DNA of 64,000 nt from Brumimicrobium sp. (GTDB lineage Bacteria > Bacteroidota > Bacteroidia > Flavobacteriales_D > Crocinitomicaceae): assembly GCA_023957385.1 (NCBI GenBank), contig JAMLGZ010000001.1:2342923-2406922 (forward strand). Direction: 5' to 3'. Both the position numbers and the translations under genes were made by a program. This document shows positions 18,233 to 29,500 of the stretch, in pieces. The notes beneath the pieces are model-generated. The model saw only the letters and a program-made list of their open reading frames with translations. It was not told the origin of the DNA and did no database searches. Position 1 is the first letter of the stretch, and every line of letters starts with the position of its first letter.

Positions 18233-20995
18233 ATGAAACTAATTAAAATAATATTTTTAGTGCTTAACTTATTGATATCATATATTTCAATAGGTCAACT
18301 TGCCAAAACAGAGCCACCTCGTTCAGTAAAAGGAGATGTCATAATTCGTATGGAAAAAGGAGGAAATCCATACACTTTGGTAACACGTATGCCTGCATAT
18401 CTGGATTTCAAAGTAACTCAATCTCTTGCTGAAAAATCTGACATTTGGTTGCTTCACTTCAATGAAGATAATTCTACAAAAGAAAATGCAATTAATTTAT
18501 TGTTACGGGACAGAACCGTTCGCATTGCACAGCCCAATAGATTTGTGGAATTAAGAGCCATTCCTAACGATCCAAATTATGGAAATCAATGGCAACACAC
18601 CAAAATAAATTCTCCGGGGGCTTGGGATATTACCACTGGGGGAAAAACCACTAATGGGCATGATATCGTGGTTGCTTTAATGGAAAGTGCTGATGTTATT
18701 AACCATAATGACTTAAAGGATAATCGTTGGATTAACACGGCAGAAATACCGGGAAATGGCATAGATGATGATGGAAATGGTTTTGTAGATGATTATAACG
18801 GTTGGAATTCTTCATCAAATAACGACAATATCGGAACTGGAAGTCACGGAACAAGTTGCGCTGGAATGATAGGAGCGAAAGGAAATAATAGCTTAGGCGT
18901 TGCAGGTATTAATTGGGATGTAAAAATCATGGTAATTAATTTGTCATCTGGCACAGAGGCTGGTGTTATTGCTGGCTATAACTATGCTTTACAGCAACGA
19001 CTCCTTTGGAATCAAACCAACGGGGCAAGTGGCGCTTTTGTAGTTGCTTCAAGTGCTTCTTGGGGTTATGATGGTGCCAATCCAAATGATTATCCTATTT
19101 GGTGTGGTTTCTACGATGATTTAGGTCAAGCCGGAATTTTAAATGTAGGAGCAACCACAAACCAAAATTGGAATGTGGACCAAACAGGAGATGTGCCTAC
19201 TGCCTGCCCAAGTGATTACATGGTTTCTGTGACTGCAACAAATTCAAGTGATATTATTGATTTTGCTGGATATGGTTTAACCACAATTGACATAGCTGCT
19301 CCTGGATCATCTATTTATACAACTGCCCCTAACAATGGATATACTAGCACCTCAGGCACTTCTTTTGCTTGTCCACTAACCGCAGGGTTAATAGCACTGA
19401 TGTATAGTTCTCCATGTGAAAGTATTGAATCATTAGCTATGTCAGACCCGCAAGGAACTGCCGACATTGTACGCAAAGCATTATTTGATGGAGTAGATAA
19501 AACTACTTATCTTCAAGGAAAGGTTAAATATGGCGGCAGAATCAATGCGAAAAAATCCATTGATACCTTAATGGCAGTAATTTGTAATTCGTGTTTACCT
19601 CCACTCAATATTCAAACGGCAAATATCCAAGAAAATACAGCTGAAGTTACATTTGATGGAGATGGAGATAATTACACTATTTACTATCAGGCATCTGGAG
19701 ACATAAATTGGCTGACTTCAACTTCCAGTACTACCTCCTTCTCTCTTGCTGGATTAAATAGCTGTACAGAATATGCCTATTATATTAAATCTGAATGTAG
19801 CGGTGAAGATAGTAATCCAACAGCTATTAAAACATTCACTACGAGCGGATGCGGAAATTGTGTGGATTTAAATTACTGCACAACAGGTACTAACGACCCT
19901 GCAACTCGCCTTATTGTTCACAATCCCGCATCCATTGCTGGAACTTATGCGTACGAAGCAGCAGGATTTGGAGGAAACGTTGGAAATGGGTATGTCTATG
20001 GCGAATTAGTATTGGTAGATGACGGAAGTGCGAATCCAACTGAAGGTTGTAACACACTTATAAATTCAGCCCAACTTAATGGCAACATTGCCGTTGTAAG
20101 AAGAGGTACATGCCCCTTCACACAGAAAGCTATCAATGCACAAAATGCAGGTGCCAAAGCTATTATTGTAGTAAACAATGTTGCCGGAGCTCCAATATCC
20201 ATGGGCGGAACAGATCCCAATGTGACAATCCCAGCAATTATGATTTCTCAGGCAAATGGAAATACGCTTATAAATGCTATTAATAACAATGATCATCCAA
20301 TGGCTTTATTAGGAGCGCAAAAGGAATGGATAGAATCTATTACCCTAAATGGTAATGTTCATAGCACGGGAAATAACAATGGATATTATTTCGGCAGTGC
20401 ATCTACGGCTATTGAAAGAGGAGCTCCCTATAGTTTGAAGATACAACCGGGTTTCGCAGGAGATACTCTACTAGAATATTCAAGAGTATGGATAGATGTA
20501 AATCAAGACGGTGTCTTTGACGCAAGTGAAATTGTATTTGATCAAAGTAACGCTAGCTTTGGAGTGGTAAATGGTAACTTTACGCTTCCATTATCTACTC
20601 CATTAGGAAGTACACGTATGCGAGTACAGATGGCTTACCAAGGGTACGGTTCATCCGCTTTACCTGCAGTTTGTGGCACTTATACAAGTGGAGAAATAGA
20701 AGACTATTGTATAGAGATAATTGAACAAGGTACATCAGGAATAGAGTCAGCCATATTAAATGCTGTTACGCTATATCCAAATCCAGCAAATACGCAACTT
20801 ACTATCTCAAATAAGAATTTCGATCCAGTTTTAGTAGATATCTATAGTTCAAATGGTCAGCTTTTACAATCTCTTTCTACACAAAGTGAAAACACCATAA
20901 TTTCTACTGAAAATTGGGCAACTGGAATTTACCTCATCAGAATCTCAGATTCAAAAGCATTCTCAGTAACTAAGAAAATTACGATTATTCATTAA
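18233..20995 (+). CDS. S8 (subtilisin-like) family protein with PA and GEVED domains, T9SS sorted; catalytic Asp replaced
   Basis: A 920-residue exported protein; the ATG at 18233 gives a signal peptide ending near SIGQ. The peptidase S8 domain spans about residues 110-430. The catalytic His is in GTGSHGTSCAG and the Ser in TSGTSFACPLTAG, but the first motif, normally DTG or DSG, reads ALMESADV with Glu151 in place of Asp. A fibronectin III-like segment follows (PPLNIQTANIQENTAEVTFD), then a PA domain (VVRRGTCPFTQKAINAQNAG), a GEVED domain (RVWIDVNQDGVFDASEI, SGEIEDYCIEI) and a type A T9SS tail (VTLYPNPANTQLTIS). Either an altered protease or a non-catalytic surface protein is possible. Confidence 0.9.
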   Translation: MKLIKIIFLVLNLLISYISIGQLAKTEPPRSVKGDVIIRMEKGGNPYTLVTRMPAYLDFKVTQSLAEKSDIWLLHFNEDNSTKENAINLLLRDRTVRIAQPNRFVELRAIPNDPNYGNQWQHTKINSPGAWDITTGGKTTNGHDIVVALMESADVINHNDLKDNRWINTAEIPGNGIDDDGNGFVDDYNGWNSSSNNDNIGTGSHGTSCAGMIGAKGNNSLGVAGINWDVKIMVINLSSGTEAGVIAGYNYALQQRLLWNQTNGASGAFVVASSASWGYDGANPNDYPIWCGFYDDLGQAGILNVGATTNQNWNVDQTGDVPTACPSDYMVSVTATNSSDIIDFAGYGLTTIDIAAPGSSIYTTAPNNGYTSTSGTSFACPLTAGLIALMYSSPCESIESLAMSDPQGTADIVRKALFDGVDKTTYLQGKVKYGGRINAKKSIDTLMAVICNSCLPPLNIQTANIQENTAEVTFDGDGDNYTIYYQASGDINWLTSTSSTTSFSLAGLNSCTEYAYYIKSECSGEDSNPTAIKTFTTSGCGNCVDLNYCTTGTNDPATRLIVHNPASIAGTYAYEAAGFGGNVGNGYVYGELVLVDDGSANPTEGCNTLINSAQLNGNIAVVRRGTCPFTQKAINAQNAGAKAIIVVNNVAGAPISMGGTDPNVTIPAIMISQANGNTLINAINNNDHPMALLGAQKEWIESITLNGNVHSTGNNNGYYFGSASTAIERGAPYSLKIQPGFAGDTLLEYSRVWIDVNQDGVFDASEIVFDQSNASFGVVNGNFTLPLSTPLGSTRMRVQMAYQGYGSSALPAVCGTYTSGEIEDYCIEIIEQGTSGIESAILNAVTLYPNPANTQLTISNKNFDPVLVDIYSSNGQLLQSLSTQSENTIISTENWATGIYLIRISDSKAFSVTKKITIIH

Positions 20996-21012
20996 AAATT
21001 TCTCAACTATAG

Positions 21013-21039
21013 AAAAGCCTCCAAATTGAGGCTTTTTTT
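21013..21039 (+). terminator. Intrinsic terminator after the S8 gene
   Basis: AAAAGCCTC (21013-21021) pairs with GAGGCTTTT after a 6-nt loop, followed by a T tract. It begins 17 nt after the S8 stop codon. The remaining 330 bases to sucD (about 21040-21366) are AT-rich leader sequence in which I see no gene. Confidence 0.85.
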
Positions 21040-21366
21040 ATTTTAATTTTGCATTAAAAAGAAAAAGAGGGATAAATGCTAGACACTTATTCCTCTTTTG
21101 CTAAACCATGCTAAAACTATAAAACCGATTATTTACTAATACCTAACAAAAATAATCTGGTACAAAGGTATAGTATTTATTTAAATATAAAAATAATTTT
21201 TATTTTTTTTTGAAAATATTTTCATCTTTAAAATAAAAAGAAGAGTTAAATACCCTATTAGTCTTTCTAGGGAACAAGAACTTTTTAAAAACATTTTAGA
21301 TTTTCCTTGTCAATCAATCTTGAAAAAGTTACTTTTGGCAAGTTATTAAAGAAACAAACTGCAAAT

Positions 21367-22236
21367 ATGAGTGTATTAGTAAATAAAAATTCAAAGATTA
21401 TTGTACAAGGAATCACAGGAGGTGAAGGTACTTTCCATGCTGGTCAAATGATTGAATACGGAACAAACGTAGTAGGAGGTGTAACTCCGGGAAAAGGAGG
21501 AACAACTCATTTAGACAAACCCGTATTTAATACTGTACAAGATGCAGTGAAACAAACAGGAGCCGATGTTTCCATCATTTTTGTACCTCCAGTTGGAGCT
21601 GCAGATGCTATTATGGAAGCTGCTAATGCAGGAATTAAAGTTATTATCTGTATTACAGAAGGTATTCCAGTAAAAGACATGATTAAAGCAAAAGAATATA
21701 TCTCAAATTATAATTGTAGATTAATTGGGCCAAACTGTCCAGGTGTCATTACAGCCGATGAGGCAAAAGTAGGTATTATGCCTGGCTTTGTGTTCAAAAA
21801 AGGAAAAATTGGTATTGTTTCAAAATCTGGAACATTAACATACGAAGCAGCTGACCAAGTTGTGAAAGCTGGTCTAGGTATTACCACTGCTATAGGTATC
21901 GGTGGAGATCCAATAATCGGAACAACAACCAGAGAAGCTGTAGAATTATTGATGAATGATCCTGAAACAAAAGGTATCGTGATGATTGGAGAAATTGGAG
22001 GAAACCTAGAAGCTAATGCAGCTCGTTGGATAAAAGAAAATGGAACGAAACCTGTGGTTGGCTTTATTGCTGGTGAAACTGCACCTGCAGGAAGAACTAT
22101 GGGACATGCCGGAGCAATCGTTGGTGGTTCAGAAGATACCGCTCAAGCCAAAAAACAAATTTTAAGAGATTGTGGTATTCATGTAGTTGATTCTCCTGCC
22201 AAAATTGGGGAAACTATGGCAAAATTGCTTTCATAA
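21367..22236 (+). CDS. sucD: Succinate-CoA ligase (ADP/GDP-forming), alpha subunit
   Basis: A 289-residue protein from the ATG at 21367 (MSVLVNKNSKIIVQGITG); a TTG 60 nt upstream is not needed. It catalyses, with the beta subunit, reversible conversion of succinyl-CoA to succinate with nucleotide triphosphate formation in the TCA cycle. Visible motifs are the CoA-binding GITGGEGTFHAGQMIEYG, the ligase signature IGPNCPGVIT, and the active-site phosphohistidine region GRTMGHAGAIV. sucC is not adjacent in this window, so the subunit genes are unlinked here. A terminator follows 28 nt after the stop. Confidence 0.97.
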   Translation: MSVLVNKNSKIIVQGITGGEGTFHAGQMIEYGTNVVGGVTPGKGGTTHLDKPVFNTVQDAVKQTGADVSIIFVPPVGAADAIMEAANAGIKVIICITEGIPVKDMIKAKEYISNYNCRLIGPNCPGVITADEAKVGIMPGFVFKKGKIGIVSKSGTLTYEAADQVVKAGLGITTAIGIGGDPIIGTTTREAVELLMNDPETKGIVMIGEIGGNLEANAARWIKENGTKPVVGFIAGETAPAGRTMGHAGAIVGGSEDTAQAKKQILRDCGIHVVDSPAKIGETMAKLLS

Positions 22237-22264
22237 CACATCCGAAGGTATTTTAACAGATAAG

Positions 22265-22292
22265 AAGGTAGGGGCTCACTCCTACCTTTTTT
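22265..22292 (+). terminator. Intrinsic terminator after sucD
   Basis: AAGGTAGG (22265-22272) and CCTACCTT (22281-22288) form an 8-bp stem with an 8-nt loop, followed by a T run. Confidence 0.85.
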
Positions 22293-22333
22293 ATTTCTAT
22301 CTTTTTATCTTATTATCCTCAATGTAACAAATG

Positions 22334-22366
22334 TTGCATTTGGTTTCAATACATGTCGTATCTTTG
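22334..22366 (+). promoter_or_regulatory. Candidate Bacteroidota-type promoter for the thioredoxin-like gene
   Basis: TATCTTTG at 22359-22366 matches the TAnnTTTG -7 consensus of Bacteroidota. A TTG at 22334-22336 lies 22 bp upstream, within the usual -33 spacing. It leaves a leader of about 90 nt before the ATG at 22461. Assignment is by motif only. Confidence 0.5.
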
Positions 22367-22460
22367 CATTGCAAAATAAAATACAAAAAAGTCTTTTATG
22401 TCATTTACTGAAAACTTTTTAAAAAAATATTTGTAATAACAGTATAAAAAAGAACGCAAA

Positions 22461-23042
22461 ATGGAAAAAGAAGTAAGCCTTGAAAACATGACTACTTGGA
22501 ATGGACTCCTAGATAGATTTGATGAAATAGTAAGCAATCCAACACCTGAAACTCCTTATGATGATCAGACCTATTTAGAATATACCAAACTAAATAGAAG
22601 CAGAGTAAAACGTTGGATAAAGACTGCACAAATCAATCCAAAACTCATTCAAGTATTAAATAATATTCAAGAAAAACAAACGTGGAATTTAATTTTAGAG
22701 CCTTGGTGTGGAGATGCTGCTCATATTGCGCCATTTATACATTTGATGGCAGAAGTTAATCCTAATATCACACTTAACATTGTATGGAGAGATACTGCTC
22801 CTTTTATGATTGATGATTATTTAACCAATGGAGGAAAGTCAATTCCAAAACTAGTGATTAGAGATAAAGAAGGAAAGGATTTATATGTGTGGGGTCCTAG
22901 ACCAAAGAAATGTCAAGATTTCTTTTTAGGACTAAAAGAAAAAGGAATGGATCACGATCAAACCAAATTAGAACTCCAAGAATGGTACAACAAAGACAAG
23001 GGCGTTGCCATTCAAGAAGAATTCATTCAAATGCTAGGTTAG
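22461..23042 (+). CDS. Thioredoxin-like protein with a WCGDA active-site variant
   Basis: A 193-residue cytosolic protein with no signal peptide. The central part shows a thioredoxin fold: NLILEPWCGDAAH (Cys83), then IVWRDTAPFMIDDYL and the cis-Pro region KSIPKLVIRD. The classical CxxC is reduced to one cysteine (WCGDA), so dithiol exchange by the usual route is unlikely. Comparable thioredoxin-family proteins occur across Bacteroidota and Firmicutes with unknown roles. It has its own candidate promoter and a terminator overlapping its stop codon, so it appears to be monocistronic. Confidence 0.75.
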   Translation: MEKEVSLENMTTWNGLLDRFDEIVSNPTPETPYDDQTYLEYTKLNRSRVKRWIKTAQINPKLIQVLNNIQEKQTWNLILEPWCGDAAHIAPFIHLMAEVNPNITLNIVWRDTAPFMIDDYLTNGGKSIPKLVIRDKEGKDLYVWGPRPKKCQDFFLGLKEKGMDHDQTKLELQEWYNKDKGVAIQEEFIQMLG

Positions 23043-23056
23043 TCCTAGCATTTTTT
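23030..23056 (+). terminator. Intrinsic terminator overlapping the stop of the thioredoxin-like gene
   Basis: AATGCTAGG (23030-23038) pairs with CCTAGCATT (23044-23052), a 9-bp stem whose 5-nt loop contains part of the TAG stop codon, followed by a T run. The 5' arm is also the last codons of the gene. It could end transcription from the opposite strand as well. Confidence 0.8.
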
Positions 23057-23076
23057 ATTACTTTTAATAAAATAGA

Positions 23077-24966
23077 TTATTCAGCAGATTGAATTTCTGC
23101 TTCCATCATTGGGATACTCTTTTCTTTAGTCTCAATTTCCATTAACAGCAAATCGAAATCTTTTTGAGCAGAAATAAATACACTAGAATTTTCTTTCCCG
23201 TGACTATTTCCTACACTATCCATACTGAAATAACTAATCAAACCTTTATTTCTATCCATTCCTAGCATAATAGAAGCAACTTGGGACAATACTACATCAA
23301 ATCCATGGAAAGAATATTTAGAAGGATCTGAACCATAACGAGTACGATAATTTACGGTGAAATCAATGATATTATTCAAATCATAATTCAAATAAGAAGT
23401 AGATGGGAAATGGAAATTAAAACGATTTTTATAATATGCATTAAGTGCAATAAAATCATTCCATTCTCTCAAGCCAACCATCACAATTTCAGCATTATTA
23501 TATTTAGGAGAAGTATTTTTGGCAGCGTTCAATGCATTCACAAAACGCATAACTTGCTGCACATTATCTGAAAGATATACAATGTAATTCTTCTTATTCA
23601 AATCAATATATCCTAACAAAGTTTTACCACTTGCATCGCCAATTGTTCCCATACGGATAGATCCAGATTTACCCGTAGGAATATGCTTCTCAAACATATT
23701 CTTAAAATGTGTATTTTTTGAAGTTAATGCCGTATTATCTCCTTGAATCATAACAATATTGTCTGTTGCATGATTAATAGCAAGATATTTAGCCATTCCT
23801 CCTATAAGTGTAAGGTCTGAAGGCACTACAGATAGCGCATACGGATTGTTTTCCAAAGTTTTAGTTGCTACCTTGGTCACTGCTATTACAGGCACCTTAT
23901 TATTTTTACCCCATTCCGCAGCATATTCATACAAATTTGGATAGAATGGTCCAATTATCATGTCCCATTTTGCGCTATTCTCTGTTCCTAAAAACTTTTT
24001 AAAAGCTTCAAAATCCGATTTGGTGTCAAAAAATTCAACATCTGCTCTTAGTCCTAATTTTTCTAATGAATCTAAGGCCATTTGAGCTCCCATTAGGAAT
24101 TCTACAGACAACTCTGTCAGATTATTCAGATGTGTATTCTGAGTAAACATACCAGACAACACATCAGGATTTGATTCTACTTTTAAGGGTAAAGCAATTA
24201 AAATTTTATATTTTTCTTTAGAACTTGTATAATTTACTTCCTGTGTTCTTATCCTATCTGATGGTCTATCTATATCTTTCATTTCAGCAGAAGTTGCTTG
24301 TTCTTTTTTCAATGGAATTTGAATCACTTGCCCTTCTTGGATACTATTTGACTTCAACTTATTCACTGCTATTAACGTTTCAACAGAGACCATGAACCTT
24401 TTTGAAATTGAATAAATAGTTTCTCCTTTCTGAACAGTATAAGAAACAATACTATCTTCAACTAACGTTTTTGTATTTAAGTCAATAGTTGCTTGAGGAA
24501 CAGTTTCCGTAGGAGTCTCTGTTTTTGCACCTGTTGATTTAGCACCATCTTTAGAAGGTATCTTTATAGTTTGCCCTGCTTGAAGCCCATCTTCTACACC
24601 TGGATTTAATTGAATTAATTCTTCTACAGTACAACCATATTTTCGGGAAATACCATATAAAGTTTCCTTTTTATCCACCTCATGTACAATATAATTTTGT
24701 TGATTAGGATTTTCTTCAGATGAAGTTTCTTTTATTGGAATATATAGTTTTTGTCCTGTTTGCAAGCCTTTTTCAGCACTAGGGTTCGCCTTTATGATAT
24801 CTTCTACGCTAACACCATATTCCTTTTGAAGGCTATACAGCGTATTTCCAGCTTTCACTACATATATCTTATATGTTATACCATCTCTAACTTCTTCTCC
24901 AATTTCTTGTGAAAAAGACAGGAAAGAAATCCCCCATAAAAGCAAAAAAACTATACTCAATCTCAT
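23077..24966 (-). CDS. LysM-repeat and type 1 periplasmic-binding-fold protein
   Basis: A 629-residue exported protein (signal peptide to about SFSQ). Three LysM modules follow: YVVKAGNTLYSLQKEYGVS, HEVDKKETLYGISRKYGCT and YTVQKGETIYSISKRFMVS, which bind peptidoglycan. From about residue 240 a type 1 periplasmic-binding-protein fold (YKILIALPLKV ... WDMIIGPFYPNLYEYAAEWG) resembles amino-acid/amide receptor domains. This fusion is widespread in Bacteroidota and thought to be an envelope-associated sensor or scaffold; its ligand is unknown. The ATG at 24966 shares one base with the guaA stop (TAATG); an ATG at 24975 is also possible. It is probably co-transcribed with guaA. Confidence 0.85.
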   Translation of the reverse strand: MRLSIVFLLLWGISFLSFSQEIGEEVRDGITYKIYVVKAGNTLYSLQKEYGVSVEDIIKANPSAEKGLQTGQKLYIPIKETSSEENPNQQNYIVHEVDKKETLYGISRKYGCTVEELIQLNPGVEDGLQAGQTIKIPSKDGAKSTGAKTETPTETVPQATIDLNTKTLVEDSIVSYTVQKGETIYSISKRFMVSVETLIAVNKLKSNSIQEGQVIQIPLKKEQATSAEMKDIDRPSDRIRTQEVNYTSSKEKYKILIALPLKVESNPDVLSGMFTQNTHLNNLTELSVEFLMGAQMALDSLEKLGLRADVEFFDTKSDFEAFKKFLGTENSAKWDMIIGPFYPNLYEYAAEWGKNNKVPVIAVTKVATKTLENNPYALSVVPSDLTLIGGMAKYLAINHATDNIVMIQGDNTALTSKNTHFKNMFEKHIPTGKSGSIRMGTIGDASGKTLLGYIDLNKKNYIVYLSDNVQQVMRFVNALNAAKNTSPKYNNAEIVMVGLREWNDFIALNAYYKNRFNFHFPSTSYLNYDLNNIIDFTVNYRTRYGSDPSKYSFHGFDVVLSQVASIMLGMDRNKGLISYFSMDSVGNSHGKENSSVFISAQKDFDLLLMEIETKEKSIPMMEAEIQSAE

Positions 24967-26498
24967 TATTCCCATTCTATTGTTGCAGGTGGCTTAGAGC
25001 TGATATCGTAAGTCACACGATTTATACCTTTTACTTCATTGATAATTCGATTAGAAACTTTTCCTAAGATTTCATAAGGAATATGACACCAATCAGCAGT
25101 CATTCCATCAATAGAAGAAACAGCTCTGAGTGCAACAGCATTCTCGTAAGTTCTTTCATCCCCCATAACACCTACGGTATTTACAGGCAATAAAATAGCT
25201 CCAGCCTGCCAAATTTTGTCATACCAACCAGAAGCTCTTAATTCACTAATATATACAGCATCTGCTTCCTGAAGTACTTTTACTCTCTCAGGCGTAATCT
25301 CACCCAAAATACGAATTCCCAACCCTGGTCCAGGGAAAGGATGTCTTCCTAATATATTTTGAGGCACTCCCATTGATTTTCCTACTCTTCTAACTTCATC
25401 TTTGAACAACATCTTTAGTGGTTCTACAACTTTAAGTTTCATGTAATCAGGTAAACCTCCTACATTATGGTGTGATTTAATCGTTTTAGACGGACCTCCC
25501 GTTGTACTCACTGATTCAATCACATCCGGATAGATAGTACCCTGACCTAACCATTTTGCATTTTCCACTAGTTTTGATTCTTGGTCGAACACATCAACAA
25601 ATATCTTGCCGATTGTCTTTCTTTTATGTTCCGGGTCTGTTATTCCCTTCAAAGCATTATAAAATTGTTGAGAAGCATCCACTCCTTTTACATTCAATCC
25701 CATATGCTCATAGCTTTCTAAAACTTCATTAAATTCGTTCTTTCTCAATAAGCCATGATTCACAAAAATACAGTAAAGATTATCTCCAATAGCTTTTTGA
25801 AGAATAGCGGCCGTTACAGAAGAATCCACTCCTCCTGACAAAGCTAGTATTACACGATCATCACCAAGTTGTGCTTTTAATTCTTGAACAGATTTATCTA
25901 CAAAAACATCTGGAGTCCAATTTTGTGGACATTTAGCAATTTTTGTGATGAAATTAGAAATGATAGTTCCTCCATCTAATGAATGAAAAACCTCTGGATG
26001 AAATTGTAAACCATACGTTTCTTCTCCTTGGATAAAAAAGGCAGCATTAGATATATTTTCTGTTCCTGCAATATTTTTAAACCCAGCTGGTAAACTCTCA
26101 ATAGTATCTCCATGAGACATCCATACTTGAGAACCAGATTTCACACCTTCTAAAAGAACATTATTGCTATCCACATTTGCAAGATTCGCTTTTCCATACT
26201 CTCTTTTCTCAGCATTGGAAACAACACCGCCATTTTTGTATGCGATATATTGAGCACCAAAACAAATTCCCAACAAAGGAACTTTACGTTGAATTCCAGA
26301 AAGGTCAAATTGAGGAGAATTCTCATCTTTAACCGAAAAAGGACTTCCTGATAGAATCACTCCTTTTACATTTTCAGTAATTTCAGGGCATTTATCCCAT
26401 GGATAAATTTCACAATAGGTGCTGTGTTCACGTACTCTACGCGCGATTAATTGCGTGTATTGTGAACCAAAATCAATAATTAATATCATATCTCGCAT
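24966..26498 (-). CDS. guaA: GMP synthase (glutamine-hydrolysing)
   Basis: A 510-residue two-domain enzyme that converts XMP to GMP using ATP and glutamine. The class I amidotransferase domain has the nucleophile Cys in [13 protein letters not shown] and the His/Glu pair in [10 protein letters not shown]. The ATP pyrophosphatase domain has the P-loop [10 protein letters not shown], and the C-terminal dimerisation domain ends [15 protein letters not shown]. Length matches the family. The start may be Met1 or Met4. It is followed with a one-base overlap by the LysM/PBP1 protein. Confidence 0.98.
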   Translation of the reverse strand: MRDMILIIDFGSQYTQLIARRVREHSTYCEIYPWDKCPEITENVKGVILSGSPFSVKDENSPQFDLSGIQRKVPLLGICFGAQYIAYKNGGVVSNAEKREYGKANLANVDSNNVLLEGVKSGSQVWMSHGDTIESLPAGFKNIAGTENISNAAFFIQGEETYGLQFHPEVFHSLDGGTIISNFITKIAKCPQNWTPDVFVDKSVQELKAQLGDDRVILALSGGVDSSVTAAILQKAIGDNLYCIFVNHGLLRKNEFNEVLESYEHMGLNVKGVDASQQFYNALKGITDPEHKRKTIGKIFVDVFDQESKLVENAKWLGQGTIYPDVIESVSTTGGPSKTIKSHHNVGGLPDYMKLKVVEPLKMLFKDEVRRVGKSMGVPQNILGRHPFPGPGLGIRILGEITPERVKVLQEADAVYISELRASGWYDKIWQAGAILLPVNTVGVMGDERTYENAVALRAVSSIDGMTADWCHIPYEILGKVSNRIINEVKGINRVTYDISSKPPATIEWE

Positions 26499-26550
26499 GC
26501 TGCAAAGATAATAATCAATTTTTCTGTAGATAATATGTGAGAATAATTAT

Positions 26551-29500
26551 TTATCTTTTTATATAAACAAATCCTTTAAATAGCTCTCCTGCCTTGGGAG
26601 TTTCTTTCTCTCCACCTAGTTTTACTAAATAATAATAGGTTCCTTCCGGCAAAGCTTCTTTACCTACATTTAAATTGCTTTGCGAAGTGCCGTCCCAATC
26701 ATTTTGATAATCTTCATCATGGTACACTTGTAATCCCCAACGTGTATAAATCCATACTTCCGTATTTGGATATGCTTCTAGATTCTCAATATGAAAGAAT
26801 TCATTGACACCATCTCCATTTGGTGAGAAGGACTCTACGATAATTATATCACACACCTTAATTGTTAAATCAATAGTAGCCGCTAACGCTGAACATCCAA
26901 AACCATTTTCAGCATATACATAATATGTTCCTGTATGATTTGTAGTTCCTTTATCAATCTGATAAGTAGTCCCCTGACCTACCACTTCATTATCATAATA
27001 CCATGTATAATTTAATGCGTTAGGGTTGCTAATTGATAACAACACTGGTGTACCACTACAATAACTTTCTTGACTATATGTAGAATCTACTATCGGAAGC
27101 GGATTAACAAAAATTGCCAATGAACCATTTCCTATACATCCATCTTCTGTAGTAACTGTAACATTATACATACCATCATTAATCGATTGAGCATTTATCA
27201 CAGAAGGGTTTTGTTCAGTGCTCGTAAAGCCATTTGGTCCTGTCCATTGATAACTAGGATTATTACCCACATTATTCATACCTAACACTATGGTAATATC
27301 TTCCCCTTCACACAAAGCTGCATCTTGCGGCGAAATGATAAATGGGGTAGGATTAATAACAATACCAACTGTATCAGCAGCAGAAATACAACCTTGATCT
27401 GTTGTTGCCACAACCGTATATACACCTTCATTATTTTGTGTAGCTGATGTTATAGTAGGGTTTTGCGAAGTACTAGTATATCCGTTAGGACCAGACCAAG
27501 AATAAGTGGTAGTAGTTCCTCCATTGGTAGTTGATGCATTCAATTGAATCACATCCCATTCGCACACACCATTTTGTAAAGCAGAGCCTATTACTTCCGG
27601 TGCTGCATTTATAAAGGTGATAGTTACTGATTGACTAATAGAACAACCAGCATCATCTGTTACAACCACTGTGTAAGAGCCTGCAGTTAAATTTGTGGCA
27701 GTTGCATTTGTTCCTCCTGATGGGGTCCAAGCATACGTATAATTTCCAGAACCACCCGATGCACTCACATTTGCACTACCGTCAGTACCATTTTCACAGG
27801 TAACATCTGTAACACCATTAATAGTTGCACTTGGCGCTGCTGGGTTACTAACTACCACTGTTGCTGATTCTGAACATCCTTTAATATCCGTTACAGAAAC
27901 ATGATAAGTTCCTGCACCTAGACTAATAGCAGTTGAACCACTTTGACCGTTTGAATCATCCCATTGGTATGAGTATCCTCCATTTCCACCTGTAACCCCC
28001 ACTGATGCTGTACCATTATTAGCGGAACAATCTGAATTAGTAGAACTTGGTGTTAAAACAATAGCTGCCGGCTCAGTAATAACAACACTTTGCGTATTTT
28101 GACACATATTAGCATCAGTTACTGTAACCGTATAAGAATTAGGGCCTAAATTAGATGCAGTTGCTGCATTTCCTCCAGAAGGACTCCATGAATAACTAAA
28201 AGGACCTGATCCAGATGCTGATACAGATGCTGCTCCATTATTATATCCATTACATAACACATCTGTTTTAGAAGATAGACTAACGGATGGTAAGGCGTTT
28301 ACCGTAACATTCACACTACCTTGTGCAGAAGGACAAGAACCTGCTCCTGTTACAGTTACTGTATATATACCACTTGCTGCTGTACCTGCATTAGAAACAT
28401 TTGGATTAGCAGAAGTGCTATTAAATCCATTTGGCCCATTCCATGTATAAATCGGATTTGTTCCTCCATCTATTGCATTTGCGTGTAACTGAATGTTACT
28501 ACCTGCACATAAAGTTATTGCATCAGCTGTAGGAGCTACCGTTGGAGTTGGGTTTAATTCTGTAACAGTATATGTTTCCAAACTTGAACAACCAGCACCA
28601 TCAGTCACCTTTACCGTATAAGAGCCTGCGGCTAAACTAGTAACACTTGCGCCCGAGCCAACATTAGGTGTCCATTGGTATGTATATGATCCTGATCCAC
28701 CCGAAGCATTAACCGCAATGCTTCCTGTACTATTTCCTGCACAATTCACATTTTGAAGGTTATTCAAAGTAATGGAAGGACTAGCTAAGTTACTCACATT
28801 TGCTGTAGCAGTTTTGGTACAACCCTTACTATCTGTAACGGTAACCGTATAAGTATTTGCTCCTAAATTAGTAGCCGTTTGTGTAGTTTGTCCACTAGGA
28901 TTCCAAGAGTATGTATATCCCCCATTTCCTCCCGAAGGGTTTGCTGTAACAGTACCCGTATTTGATGTACAAGATGACTGAGTAGCACTTGTTGTAACAG
29001 CTAATACAGTAGGTTGAGAAATAACCACACTCGAAGTATTTATACAGCCATTTCCGTCCGTTACCGAAACTGTATAAGTGCCTGGGGCTAAACCACTAGC
29101 TATAGCTCCATTCCCACCTGAAGGACTCCAAGTGTATGAAAAAGGTCCATTTCCAGAGGCTGTGGCTGTTGCTGTACCATTATTTGCGCCATTACATGTA
29201 ACATCTGCTTTTGTTCCAATATTTACAGTAGGTTTGGCATTTACGGTTACATTCACTGATGCAGTATTTGTACATCCATTTTGACTACCCGTTACTGTAT
29301 ATGTCTGATTGCTAGCAGGAGTAACTGTAACAGAAGGATTAGATCCCAAACCACCGCTCCAAGTATAACTAGTAGCGCCACTAGCAGTAATGGTAACAGA
29401 TTGACCAGTACAAATCGCAGTATTATTTCCAGTAGATAGCGTAATAGATGGTTTTTGTTTCACAACAACTTGAACCGTTAAACTCTGTTTATGATCACAC

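Noticed and set aside
20996..21366. Structured leader or riboswitch before sucD
   Set aside because: Apart from the terminator at 21013-21039 the sequence is AT-rich without clear conserved pairing.
27600..29480. DNA tandem repeat in the giant adhesin gene
   Set aside because: Repeats are protein-level SprB domains with diverged nucleotide sequence, so not a distinct DNA repeat feature.
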